A stretch of DNA of 42,495 nt, taken from assembly GCA_023387815.1 (NCBI GenBank), contig JAEWHK010000019.1, positions 1 to 42,495 on the forward strand, written 5' to 3'. The stretch comes from Pseudomonadota bacterium. Its GTDB lineage: Bacteria > Pseudomonadota > Gammaproteobacteria > Burkholderiales > Burkholderiaceae_B. Positions 15,294 to 23,535 of the stretch are shown in pieces. Positions within the stretch are counted from its first letter, which is position 1, and each line of letters opens with the position of its first letter. The translations under genes and the position numbers were made by a program. Under the pieces are notes generated by a model. That model saw only the letters and a program-made list of their open reading frames with translations, searched no databases and was not told where the DNA came from.

Positions 15294-15835
15294 CGCAAGA
15301 CGCTACCAAGGGGGAGTTGCTGATCGTGGAAGACGATGCAGCCTTCGCGCGTACGCTGGCCCGATCACTGGAGCGTCGCGGATACGAAGTGCTTTCTGCG
15401 AACAGTCAAGAGTCCGTTCTTGAAGTCCTGCAGCATCACACGCCTGCGTACGCGGTCGTGGATCTTAAACTGAAAGGAGAAGGCTCAGGACTGGTCTGCG
15501 TAAAGGACTTGCATGCCCATAATCCGGAAATGCTGATTGTCGTGCTCACCGGTTTTGCAAGTATTGCCACTGCGGTCGAAGCCATCAAGCTGGGGGCTTG
15601 TCACTATCTTGCCAAACCCGCCAATACCGATGACATCGAAGCCGCTTTTCAACGTTCTGATGGCGAAACCGATGTCAAGGTCACTGCCAGACAGTCCTCC
15701 ATCAAAACCCTGGAATGGGAACGCATCCACGAAACACTGGCGGAAACCGGATTCAATATCTCGGAGACTGCCCGTCGTCTGGGCATGCACCGCCGCACAT
15801 TGGCGCGAAAACTGAATAAACAGCAAGTGAAATAG
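15290..15835 (+). CDS. regA: Redox response regulator, RegA/PrrA/RoxR type
   Basis: This is the partner regulator of the preceding RegB-type kinase. The receiver domain (about 8-120) has the acidic pair in VEDDA (14-17), phospho-acceptor Asp58 (VVDLK), Thr87 (LTG) and Lys109 (AKPA). A Fis-type helix-turn-helix (NISETARRLGMHRRTLARKL, about 154-173) forms the C-terminus, and the whole has the 180-residue RegA size. The start is a TTG overlapping the regB stop (TTGA at 15290) with AGGAGA upstream. RegA homologues control oxidases, CO2 and N2 fixation and energy metabolism; here cyoABCD is the obvious candidate target. Confidence 0.92.
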   Translation: MTQDATKGELLIVEDDAAFARTLARSLERRGYEVLSANSQESVLEVLQHHTPAYAVVDLKLKGEGSGLVCVKDLHAHNPEMLIVVLTGFASIATAVEAIKLGACHYLAKPANTDDIEAAFQRSDGETDVKVTARQSSIKTLEWERIHETLAETGFNISETARRLGMHRRTLARKLNKQQVK

Positions 15836-16061
15836 TTGGAACGCAGAACCTGCTGAATTTTGCATTCACCTTTGCTCCCGGTAGCATTGACCTTTTCCGG
15901 ATCGTTTTTTCACCGGGTTAAATATCACGACCAACATCTTTCGATGCAGGGTGGCTGAATTGCGGGGAACTAAAGCATCAGCCTGACGGTCTATAGAATC
16001 CTGCGCCAGTGGTTAGCGCGCGCTTGCGTATAATACGTAAAAATTTCAACAGGGATTCTCC

Positions 16062-17198
16062 GTGCTTCAACTTATCACAGCTGCCATAGCCTTATATGTC
16101 AGTGCGCGCGCCATCTGGCCGCTTTCATTCGATCTGACGACCAAATTCGTGCTTACCCTTGTTGTCTTCGCAATTGCAGGACATCACCTGATCACCCGCA
16201 CCTGGTTCGGCACTATGGCCTCGCCCGAGATACCCGGGCAGGTTCTGATGGTGCTGGGCTGGCTGTTTTGCACTCTGCTGCTGACAGCGGCTCTGCTGCT
16301 CGTCAAGGATTTGCTTGGCCTGCTGGCGTACCCGTTCTCGCGCGGAATCGGGGCAACCCTGCTTGGCTCTCCCAAGCTGATTGCGAGCGCGGTCGTGATT
16401 ACGACCGTGATATCGGCTGTCGGTGTCTACAATGCCGTGAAAATTCCGGCAATCAAGACAGTTGAAATCGCCCTGCCCGGCCTGCCGCAAGCCTACGACG
16501 GGTTCAGAATTGTACAGCTGACTGACCTGCACGCCAGCCGCCTGCTACAGGAACCCTGGATGCGTGCCGTGGTTGACAAGGCGAATGCGCTCAAGCCGGA
16601 TCTTACCGTTATCACAGGTGACATGGTGGACGGTTCACCAATGGCACGGGCCAGTGATGTCAAGCCCCTTCAATCACTGACCGCCAATTACGGTGTTTTT
16701 GCCATTGCCGGCAACCATGAATATTATTCCGGTTATCAAAGCTGGCTCGATGTTTTCAAAAGCCTGGGTCTGCATATGCTAGTGAACGAACATGTGACCC
16801 TGACGCATGATGGCCAGCCGCTGGTACTTGCCGGCATTACCGATCAGGCAGCCCATGGTTTTGGTCTGCCCGAACCCGATACCAAGGCCGCACTCGATGG
16901 AGTTCCTGCCGGCAGTACCGTGATTCTGCTGAGCCATCGACCTGGTGGTGCCAGCCAGAATGCCCAGGCCGGTGTCAGCCTGCAACTGTCCGGACACACG
17001 CATGGCGGGCAGATTCTGGGGGCACACGTGCTTACCAAAATGGCCAACGAGGGCTACGTTAACGGTCTGTACAACGTTGATCAAATGAAGCTCTACGTGA
17101 GCATGGGTACCGGCTTATGGAATGGCTTCCCGATCCGGCTGGGTCGCCCCTCTGAGATCACACAGATAGTGCTTCGTTCAACGCCCGCCAGCAACTAG
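16062..17198 (+). CDS. Membrane-anchored metallophosphoesterase
   Basis: The 378-residue protein has about four N-terminal helices (residues 1-130) followed by a calcineurin-like phosphoesterase domain. Metal ligands are visible in order: LTDLHAS, ITGDMVDG, AGNHEYY, LSHRP and SGHTHGGQ. It resembles the YkuE/YaeI type, which acts on phospholipid or other phosphoesters at the membrane; the substrate here is unknown. The start is GTG at 16062 with AGGGA 6 bases upstream, and TATAAT at 16029-16034 is a likely -10. Its stop codon overlaps the stop of the convergent MmgE/PrpD gene (CTAG at 17195-17198), leaving no room for a terminator. Confidence 0.85.
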   Translation: MLQLITAAIALYVSARAIWPLSFDLTTKFVLTLVVFAIAGHHLITRTWFGTMASPEIPGQVLMVLGWLFCTLLLTAALLLVKDLLGLLAYPFSRGIGATLLGSPKLIASAVVITTVISAVGVYNAVKIPAIKTVEIALPGLPQAYDGFRIVQLTDLHASRLLQEPWMRAVVDKANALKPDLTVITGDMVDGSPMARASDVKPLQSLTANYGVFAIAGNHEYYSGYQSWLDVFKSLGLHMLVNEHVTLTHDGQPLVLAGITDQAAHGFGLPEPDTKAALDGVPAGSTVILLSHRPGGASQNAQAGVSLQLSGHTHGGQILGAHVLTKMANEGYVNGLYNVDQMKLYVSMGTGLWNGFPIRLGRPSEITQIVLRSTPASN

Positions 17199-18562
17199 CT
17201 CGCTTGTTTTACCAGCGCGTCCATGCTGGTCGCTTCGGACAGTGACCAGCATTGTGCAATCAGATCACGTGTTTTCTTTTCTCCCAGAACAGGATCGGAC
17301 ATGGCGGTAAATTTGTCTTCCAGGTCCTGATCTGTCATGGGCCGCTGCAATGAACCAATGGCATGGTCCACGCGAACATGAACCTTCCTGCCATCGGTCA
17401 ATGTCGCCGTCGCCTCAACAGCGGCTTCATCAATACTGTCATCCACGGTCGCATTGACCTTGCGCCGTGTTGCTACCACGTCATCACGCGTCACAATAGC
17501 GTCCTCATATTCATCTTCCGAGGCGCGCCCGAAAATCAACCCCGCTGCACAACCGTGATAAACGCTGAACTTGCCTTCGAGTCCGTCTTTAGGCTCTTTT
17601 TTTCCTGTCAGTTCCAGCACCAGCGAATGAACCCGCAAATCAAGACGTTCCAGATTTTCTGGTGTCACGCCCTGCGCTTTTAACTGCACGCATGCGTCGA
17701 TGCTGGGATGGATCACGATCCCGCAGGCAAAGGGTTTATAGGCGTTGAAGGAAATCTCAAACCGCTTTCCTAATTCATCTGTGATTTCGTTCCAGTCAAA
17801 TTTCGTTGATACCACCTGTGCGAAACCCCGCGGCGCTTCGATGGCGCGCGGGCTCGCGGTAAACCCTTCCTTAGCCAGTAACGCAGACATCAGGCCGGCG
17901 CGCGCAGCACCTCCCGGATGAAACGGCTTGGTCATCGTACCAAACTGTTCGCGCAGACCTACCGGCTGAGAGGCAGCAATACCCAACGCCATCGTGGTTT
18001 TTTCTGTATCCAGTGACAAAAGTCTGGCGCAGGCGGCAGCTGCGCCCAGCGTGCCGGTTGAGCCGGTAATATGCCAGCCCCGGTCGTAGTGATGAGGATA
18101 GATAGTATTGCCAATCCGGCAGGCGACATCAATCCCCAGTACAACAGCGTCAATCACCTGTCTTCCGCTAGCGCCGGTCAGTTCGGCCAATGCCAGCACC
18201 GCTGAACATACCGGTCCCGCGGGATGAATAATGGTTTTCAGATGCGTGTCGTCAAAATCAAAAAGATGTGAGGAAATCCCATTGATGAGTGAAGCGCTGG
18301 CAATATCAACGCGCTCAATGCGTCCTGCAATCATCGCCTGTTTTGATGGTTCCAGAACCTGGACTGCGCGCAGGGCGGCCAGCACCGCTTCATGGCGGGA
18401 TGCGCCCACTGCGCAACCCAGCCAGTTCAGAAACGTGCGATGTGCTTCATGCTCCACGTCATCAGACCATCCTTTCGATGGATGCGTTGCAACGAACTCT
18501 GCCAGAATGCGGGTGACCGGCGGTGCGTTGTGATCTGCTTCTACTTTGGTATTGACAGCCAT
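17195..18562 (-). CDS. MmgE/PrpD-family protein
   Basis: The family includes 2-methylcitrate dehydratase (PrpD) and cis-aconitate decarboxylase. All members act on citrate-like tricarboxylates or related acids. The 455-residue protein keeps the family's active-site stretches: HLFDFDDTHLKTIIHPAG (99-116; Asp104/105, His107, His113), YDRGWHITGSTGTLGAA (159-175; His164), and GTMTKPFHPGGAARAG (208-223; Lys212). The C-terminal lid is YKPFACGIVIHPSID. It is the last gene of the gntR-bug-mmgE operon, 61 bases after the bug stop. The substrate is unknown; the nearby lyase-family gene suggests an alpha-substituted carboxylate route. Confidence 0.85.
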   Translation of the reverse strand: MAVNTKVEADHNAPPVTRILAEFVATHPSKGWSDDVEHEAHRTFLNWLGCAVGASRHEAVLAALRAVQVLEPSKQAMIAGRIERVDIASASLINGISSHLFDFDDTHLKTIIHPAGPVCSAVLALAELTGASGRQVIDAVVLGIDVACRIGNTIYPHHYDRGWHITGSTGTLGAAAACARLLSLDTEKTTMALGIAASQPVGLREQFGTMTKPFHPGGAARAGLMSALLAKEGFTASPRAIEAPRGFAQVVSTKFDWNEITDELGKRFEISFNAYKPFACGIVIHPSIDACVQLKAQGVTPENLERLDLRVHSLVLELTGKKEPKDGLEGKFSVYHGCAAGLIFGRASEDEYEDAIVTRDDVVATRRKVNATVDDSIDEAAVEATATLTDGRKVHVRVDHAIGSLQRPMTDQDLEDKFTAMSDPVLGEKKTRDLIAQCWSLSEATSMDALVKQAS

Positions 18563-18623
18563 AATATTCCTGAAAAGGTTTCAATTCGAAATCGACAAAT
18601 GTTATTGCGCTTGGCGAGGTTGC

Positions 18624-19601
18624 CTATGCGTCCAGATGGATGTTCTGCTTGCGGGCCACTGCTTTCCATCGCTCCAGATCTTTTTTCACATACTCACCGA
18701 ACTCCTGCGGACTCATGGGCATGGGCAAAATGGCTTCAACCTGCAAACGTTTTTCCAGCTCAGGTTTTTTCAGCACCGTGTTGAGCGAGTCGTTCAAGGT
18801 ATTTACCGCGTTCGGCTGCATGCCTTTGGGACCGGACACACCATACCATTGCAGCACATCATCAAAGCCTTTGACGCCGAGTTCTTCAAAGGTGGGCACA
18901 TCCGGAAATCTGGCATTGCGCTTGCTGCCGGTAAGCGCAATGGCTCTGACGGTTTTTGATGTCAGATGTGGTACTGCTGCTGCCAGTCCCGGGAACATGG
19001 CTTGCGTACGACCACCCATCAGATCCTGAAATGCCGGAGCAATGCCTTTGTATGCAATATGCTGGGTTTTCAGTCCTGTATCCTGTTTGAGCAGTTCCAT
19101 CAGCAGGTGCGTCAACGAACCGGCGCCGGCAGAACCGTAATTGGTAGTGGCGTTTTTGGTGAAATAGTCGATAAACTCCTTGAGTGTCTTTATCGGAAGT
19201 TTGGCGTCTACCACCAGCACATTGGGCGTGCCACCAATCATACCCACAGGCGTGAAGTCTGCAATGGGGTCATAGGACACTTTACGCGTGGCGGGGCCGG
19301 TACCCAGTGTGGCCACATATCCCTGCATGAGCGTGTAGCCATCAGGATTCGCTCTTGCAGTACGCTGACAGGCAATCACGCCCCCGCCGCCGCCCACGTT
19401 TTCAACCACAAATGTGGTTCCCTGCAGGGCTTTGCTCCATTCACTGGTTGTTGCTCGCGCGACAAAATCACTGCCTCCGCCGGCAGCTACCGGGACAATG
19501 AACGTGATAGGCTTGGCAGGAAATTTGTCCTGTGCCAGGGAAATTGAAGGTAAAGCAATAGCGCCTGCTCCCATACTGAGCAGAAAAGATCGACGATCCA
19601 T
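18624..19601 (-). CDS. Bug/TctC-family periplasmic solute receptor with Tat-like signal
   Basis: This 325-residue extracytoplasmic binding protein belongs to the tripartite tricarboxylate (TctC/Bug) family. It is expected to capture a carboxylate or similar ligand in the periplasm. The N-terminus MDRRSFLLS resembles a twin-arginine signal and ends in SISLAQ. FPAKPITFIVPVAAGGGSDFVAR is the family start, and NVGGGGGVIACQ, ANPDGYTL, HIAYKG and FPDVPTFEELG follow. No TctA/TctB membrane subunits are nearby, which is common in this group. The gene lies between gntR (61 bases upstream) and mmgE, so it likely supplies the pathway's substrate. Confidence 0.9.
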   Translation of the reverse strand: MDRRSFLLSMGAGAIALPSISLAQDKFPAKPITFIVPVAAGGGSDFVARATTSEWSKALQGTTFVVENVGGGGGVIACQRTARANPDGYTLMQGYVATLGTGPATRKVSYDPIADFTPVGMIGGTPNVLVVDAKLPIKTLKEFIDYFTKNATTNYGSAGAGSLTHLLMELLKQDTGLKTQHIAYKGIAPAFQDLMGGRTQAMFPGLAAAVPHLTSKTVRAIALTGSKRNARFPDVPTFEELGVKGFDDVLQWYGVSGPKGMQPNAVNTLNDSLNTVLKKPELEKRLQVEAILPMPMSPQEFGEYVKKDLERWKAVARKQNIHLDA

Positions 19602-19662
19602 GATTTGTCTCCTCCGATATCTTTCGGATGTGTTCGTTTTAAAGAGGACGGCCCTGCTGTCG

Positions 19663-20361
19663 TCACATATCAGCCAGCCGTTTATGCGCCTTCACTACGT
19701 GATGAGAGAGCAATTCGGCGCAATGCAAGGCTCCCCCGATATTGTCGGCGTCGCGAAGTGCCTGAACAATTTCCTTATGTTCGGCGTTGGACTGGCGACG
19801 ATGATCGGCTGTTGATAGATTCTTCACGCGAGCCAGATGCAATTTCTGAATCACTTCGCGATAGCTCTTGGCAATCTCGCGGTTTCCCGCAGCCTCAATG
19901 AAATGCCAGTGGAAGTTCAGATTCGCGTTGTAATAATCCTGTACGTTGCTCTGCTCAATGGCTTCGTCCATTTGCTGCACGCAGACCTGCAGCCGCTTCA
20001 CGAGTACGAGACGCTCCGTTGCCGGCAGTTGCGAAACGATCTGCCCCGCGTGGTTGTCCATCAATGCGCGAAACTGATACAGATCATGCACTTCCTCTTC
20101 GGACAGTTCACGAATATAAACGCCGGAATGCTTGCGGGACACAACAAGGCCCATGCTTTCCAGTTCGCGCAGGGCCTCCCGAACCGGCACTCGGGACACT
20201 TTCATCTGCTCGACCAGTTCAGACTCGCGCAACGCCTGCCCGGGTGTGAATTTTCCGGACATAATCTGGGTCAGCAAATAATCGCGCACGAGTTTTCCCA
20301 GCGACGTATCGCGAATGCCTTCAAATGTCTCCTGACCAACCTGCGCACCGAGCCAATTCAT
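19663..20361 (-). CDS. GntR/FadR-family regulator (FCD domain)
   Basis: This 232-residue regulator has an N-terminal winged helix at about 17-88 (GQALRESELVEQMKVSRVPVREALRELESMGLV region). A C-terminal FCD effector domain covers about 95-220, with the metal/ligand histidines of NLNFHWHFIEAAGN and AEHKEI. FCD regulators usually bind carboxylates and are released by a pathway substrate. AAGGA precedes the ATG. An operator-like inverted repeat lies 18-35 bp upstream. It leads the operon gntR-bug-mmgE and is divergent from the isocitrate lyase/PEP mutase-family gene. Confidence 0.92.
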   Translation of the reverse strand: MNWLGAQVGQETFEGIRDTSLGKLVRDYLLTQIMSGKFTPGQALRESELVEQMKVSRVPVREALRELESMGLVVSRKHSGVYIRELSEEEVHDLYQFRALMDNHAGQIVSQLPATERLVLVKRLQVCVQQMDEAIEQSNVQDYYNANLNFHWHFIEAAGNREIAKSYREVIQKLHLARVKNLSTADHRRQSNAEHKEIVQALRDADNIGGALHCAELLSHHVVKAHKRLADM

Positions 20362-20378
20362 ATGTGATTTCCTTTATT

Positions 20379-20396
20379 TCGTATAATTGTATACGA
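20379..20396 (-). promoter_or_regulatory. GntR-family operator
   Basis: TCGTATA (20379-20385), ATTG and TATACGA (20390-20396) form a perfect inverted repeat with 7-bp arms. It includes TTGTATACGA, which fits the FadR-subfamily pattern T-N-GT-N3-AC-N-A. It sits just upstream of the gntR ribosome site, consistent with autorepression. Confidence 0.75.
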
Positions 20397-20594
20397 TTCT
20401 ACAAAATCATCTGCCCGGGATAACCCTGAAACATTCACAATTGAAATACGACAGCAAAGATCCGGCAATGACCGGGCATATCTCTCTGACATATCTCCAT
20501 CACGCCCGAATCGGCTGTTGTCTGCCATGCTAAGATCAGTCGGCAGGAGAAAATATTCTGACACCTCTTCGTATTTCAACAATCAAGGTATCTC

Positions 20595-21419
20595 ATGGCC
20601 ACAGCACGCACGATTCAGCAAAAGCGGGAAGATTTTCATCAATTGCATCAATTCGGCTGCTTTGTCATACCCAATCCCTGGAATATCGGGACCGCCATAT
20701 GCCTGCAGCAAATGGGCTTTCCTGCTATCGCCTCCACCAGTTCCGGTTTTGCTTACGCCAATGGCATGCCTGATGGCACGCAATTGCTTGATGCCATCCT
20801 GCCGCATCTGCAGGAATTGGCCAACGCCGTGGATGTTCCCTTGAACGCCGATTTCGAAAATGGCTATGCGCAGGATATTGCTCAAATGCAGGACAACATC
20901 AGGCGGTGCGTTGCTACCGGTGTGTCCGGCCTCTCGATCGAAGACGTGCCACAGGGTGAAAGCGCAGGCCTATATGATTTTGCGCAAGCCGTCAAACGCG
21001 TTAAGGCTGCGCGCGATGCGATCGATCAGACAGGAGAACGCGTATTGCTTACTGCCCGAACCGAAGGCTTTATCCGTGGCGCCCCCGACCTTGCAGAAAC
21101 GACTCGCAGAATTGAAGCTTTTGTTGACGCTGGTGCCGACTGTCTGTATGCACCCGGCATCAAAACCTCAGAGCAAATCAGCGCCGTCGTACGCGCAGCA
21201 AAGGGCAAGGCGGTGAATGTACTTTGCGGCGCTGATCTGGGACTGACCGTGAGCGATCTGGCGACCCTGGGAGTTCGGCGAATAAGCGTAGGCGGCGCGC
21301 TGGCTCGCGTCGCAATGGATAGCTTCCTGAAAGTCGCACATCAAATTGCAGAGCAAGGAACTTTTCAGGGTTTCACCGGCATTGTGAGTGGCGGCGATCT
21401 GGACAAGCGATTCATGTGA
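20595..21419 (+). CDS. Isocitrate lyase/PEP mutase superfamily protein
   Basis: The 274-residue protein belongs to the PEP-mutase/isocitrate-lyase TIM-barrel superfamily. These enzymes make or break C-C or P-C bonds next to a carboxylate (methylisocitrate lyase, oxaloacetase, PEP mutase). FVIPNPWN (23-30), NADFENGY (84-91, metal-binding Asp and Glu) and SIEDVPQG (114-121) are typical. The KKCGH catalytic loop of true isocitrate and methylisocitrate lyases is not present, so the reaction is uncertain. It is divergent from the gntR-bug-mmgE operon and could be the lyase step after the MmgE/PrpD enzyme. Its 3' end overlaps the convergent deacylase gene by 8 bases. Confidence 0.85.
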   Translation: MATARTIQQKREDFHQLHQFGCFVIPNPWNIGTAICLQQMGFPAIASTSSGFAYANGMPDGTQLLDAILPHLQELANAVDVPLNADFENGYAQDIAQMQDNIRRCVATGVSGLSIEDVPQGESAGLYDFAQAVKRVKAARDAIDQTGERVLLTARTEGFIRGAPDLAETTRRIEAFVDAGADCLYAPGIKTSEQISAVVRAAKGKAVNVLCGADLGLTVSDLATLGVRRISVGGALARVAMDSFLKVAHQIAEQGTFQGFTGIVSGGDLDKRFM

Positions 21420-22377
21420 CACTGAGTGATACCTCGTCAAACTCTCGAGCCAGCCTCACCACCGTAACGCCTGTTTTCAATTGTCTTAGCGACGGCATCA
21501 CCAGATAACAATCGTTGTAGGGAGTCACAATGGGTTCGCCATTCTGCTCTCCGATTTTCGTTCCCGCCGTGGCTATACACTCCATTCCCTGATACGGCTG
21601 ACTGAAAGTCAGGTTTTCACTACGCGCAACGACGGCATGTGTAACCTCAAGTATCGTCTGTTTTTTCTTTGGGCATAATGTCCAGGACTCCGGCAGCGCG
21701 GATGGCTCCACGATACCTGATTCGACCAGAAAACGCCCGATCACGTTTCTCGCGGTGTCGATGGATGCCGGGTCTCCATGAAATCCGCATTCAATCAGTA
21801 AAGCCAATGCTTCGCCGTGGGCATCGCCAAATTGCGCATAGTCCCGCATGCGTGTACCGTCCTTGTGTCCTGCGTCAATAATAATATGTTCCGGTATACC
21901 CAGACGACGGGCCAATGCGATATTACGCGGCAGAACACCGGTCATCATCAGAGGGGGGCTGGGCTCATGCATGGAATGCACATCCAGCAACCAGTCAGCC
22001 GCTTGCACCCAATCGAGAAGTTCAAGTGCACGTCTGCGCTCCTGAGAGTTTGCATCATTGAGTTTTTCTGCGGTCCAAACGCGATTCAAATCTTCATCGA
22101 CAAAACGGGAAGCATCGTGCGATGCAATATCCAACCGGTCGAAAGCCTCCAGATTGGCAAAGGCCAGCACGAGTCGGCCATTCGCGGGACGCAAATCCGA
22201 AGCCAGTAATTCCTTCAATGCCCAGGCTCCACAAATTTCATTCCCGTGAATCAGCGCACTCACCATTACGTTAGGGCCAGCCTTGCCGGAATCCCACTCC
22301 CATACACCAGGTGTTTTCGTATTACCCTGTCGCTCATGAGACAGATCTGGAATAGGAATATCGAATGAGAAAGTCAT
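21412..22377 (-). CDS. AstE/aspartoacylase-family zinc deacylase
   Basis: This 321-residue zinc hydrolase is of the succinylglutamate desuccinylase/aspartoacylase type. Family members remove acyl groups from N-acyl amino acids. Zn ligands are seen in HGNEICG (His44, Glu47) and DVHSM (His134). DEDLNRVW (94-101) is the arginine-containing substrate loop, and ECGFHGD has the catalytic Glu196. The start ATG overlaps the stop of the upstream bug gene (ATGA at 22374-22377), so the two are coupled. The Bug receptor probably brings in the acylated substrate; its identity is unknown. Confidence 0.85.
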   Translation of the reverse strand: MTFSFDIPIPDLSHERQGNTKTPGVWEWDSGKAGPNVMVSALIHGNEICGAWALKELLASDLRPANGRLVLAFANLEAFDRLDIASHDASRFVDEDLNRVWTAEKLNDANSQERRRALELLDWVQAADWLLDVHSMHEPSPPLMMTGVLPRNIALARRLGIPEHIIIDAGHKDGTRMRDYAQFGDAHGEALALLIECGFHGDPASIDTARNVIGRFLVESGIVEPSALPESWTLCPKKKQTILEVTHAVVARSENLTFSQPYQGMECIATAGTKIGEQNGEPIVTPYNDCYLVMPSLRQLKTGVTVVRLAREFDEVSLSVT

Positions 22378-23372
22378 GGTTTTCCCCGGGCGATATTAGC
22401 GGCTTTTGCAAGCTGCAGGAATTTATTATGCTCGGCCTGCAGAAATTGCTTTATATCGGGCTGTTTTGACATAACTACGTTGCCAGTTGCTTTGTATTTC
22501 TCTTGAAATGCCGGATCTGACAACACCTGCTTCATGCTTTCCTGCAGCTTGCTGATGACTTCCGGCGGCATGCCTTTCGGACCGAACAGCCCGAACCAGA
22601 CATTGATATCAATATTCTTAAATTCAGGCGTTTCTGCCAGCGCGGGTATATCACTGGCAAACGTTGAGCGTTTTGCGCTCGTTACGCCGATCGCCGCAAT
22701 CTGCCCCGATCGTATTTGCGGCAACGCAGATGAAAGTGCGAATACACCCAATGGCAGTTGGCCGCTGGTCAGATCCGTGACTAAGGGCGCAACGCCTCGA
22801 TAGGGCACATGTAAAAACTTCGCATGCGATTCTACGTTGATCATTTCACCTGCCATATGAAGCGATGTCCCCACTCCTGATGAACCAAAGCCGTAATCGG
22901 CCGATTTTCCAGAACGTGCAATCTGAACCAGATCTGCGGCGTTCCTGATCTGGCGTTTTTTGGAAGCCGCGAGTAACAGTGGCTGATCTCCAATTAGACC
23001 CAGCGGCTCCAGGTCGGTAATACCATCATATTTCACCGCTGGATTAACAATGCCAGCGATAATAATCTCGTTAAGTGATCCAACCAGCAACGTATATCCA
23101 TCGGGCTTGGCACGAACGACTTTTTGTGCGCCTATGGTACCGCCTGCACCCCCAAGGTTTTCAACGACAACATTGGCACCGATTTTCTTTGCCAGTGTTT
23201 CAGCAACGACTCTGCCATTTAAATCCACACTGCCGCCAGCAGGATAACCGACCACTATGGTCACCGGTCGATCCGGATAATCAGTCGCCGCATGACTTGT
23301 TCCTCCAGTGACATACAGCACACAGCAGAATGTCGCGATCAGTCGTCCAACATCTCTCCATATTTTTTTCAT
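22374..23372 (-). CDS. Bug/TctC-family periplasmic solute receptor
   Basis: This is a second TctC/Bug receptor, 332 residues, with a Sec signal peptide ending near SHAATDYP. Family blocks are YPDRPVTIVVGYPAGGSVD, NLGGAGGTIGAQKV, AKPDGYTLL, VPYRGVAPLVTDL and GLFGPKGMPPEV. It is translationally coupled to the downstream AstE-like deacylase (4-base overlap) and divergent from a LysR regulator, which probably controls both. Unlike the receptor at 18624 it lacks a twin-arginine motif. The ligand cannot be predicted beyond a likely carboxylate. Confidence 0.9.
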   Translation of the reverse strand: MKKIWRDVGRLIATFCCVLYVTGGTSHAATDYPDRPVTIVVGYPAGGSVDLNGRVVAETLAKKIGANVVVENLGGAGGTIGAQKVVRAKPDGYTLLVGSLNEIIIAGIVNPAVKYDGITDLEPLGLIGDQPLLLAASKKRQIRNAADLVQIARSGKSADYGFGSSGVGTSLHMAGEMINVESHAKFLHVPYRGVAPLVTDLTSGQLPLGVFALSSALPQIRSGQIAAIGVTSAKRSTFASDIPALAETPEFKNIDINVWFGLFGPKGMPPEVISKLQESMKQVLSDPAFQEKYKATGNVVMSKQPDIKQFLQAEHNKFLQLAKAANIARGKP

Positions 23373-23430
23373 AATATGTTTTCCGTAAAATTAGGGCTTG
23401 TTCTATACTAAGTGCAGTTACACATCGACA

Positions 23431-23449
23431 TTGTGTTTTTATTGCACAA
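23431..23449. promoter_or_regulatory. Candidate LysR binding site
   Basis: TTGTG (23431-23435), 9 bp and CACAA (23445-23449) form an interrupted dyad in the divergent region between the bug-deacylase operon and lysR. It is AT-rich inside, as LysR sites tend to be. The match to T-N11-A is loose. Confidence 0.35.
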
Positions 23450-23535
23450 AGCCGTGCCGAATCAAATTCTGAGTCTTGCGAGTCGTCCTTCACGTCAATA
23501 CTGCACTTCAACGAACAAAGATAACGCGAGAACCA

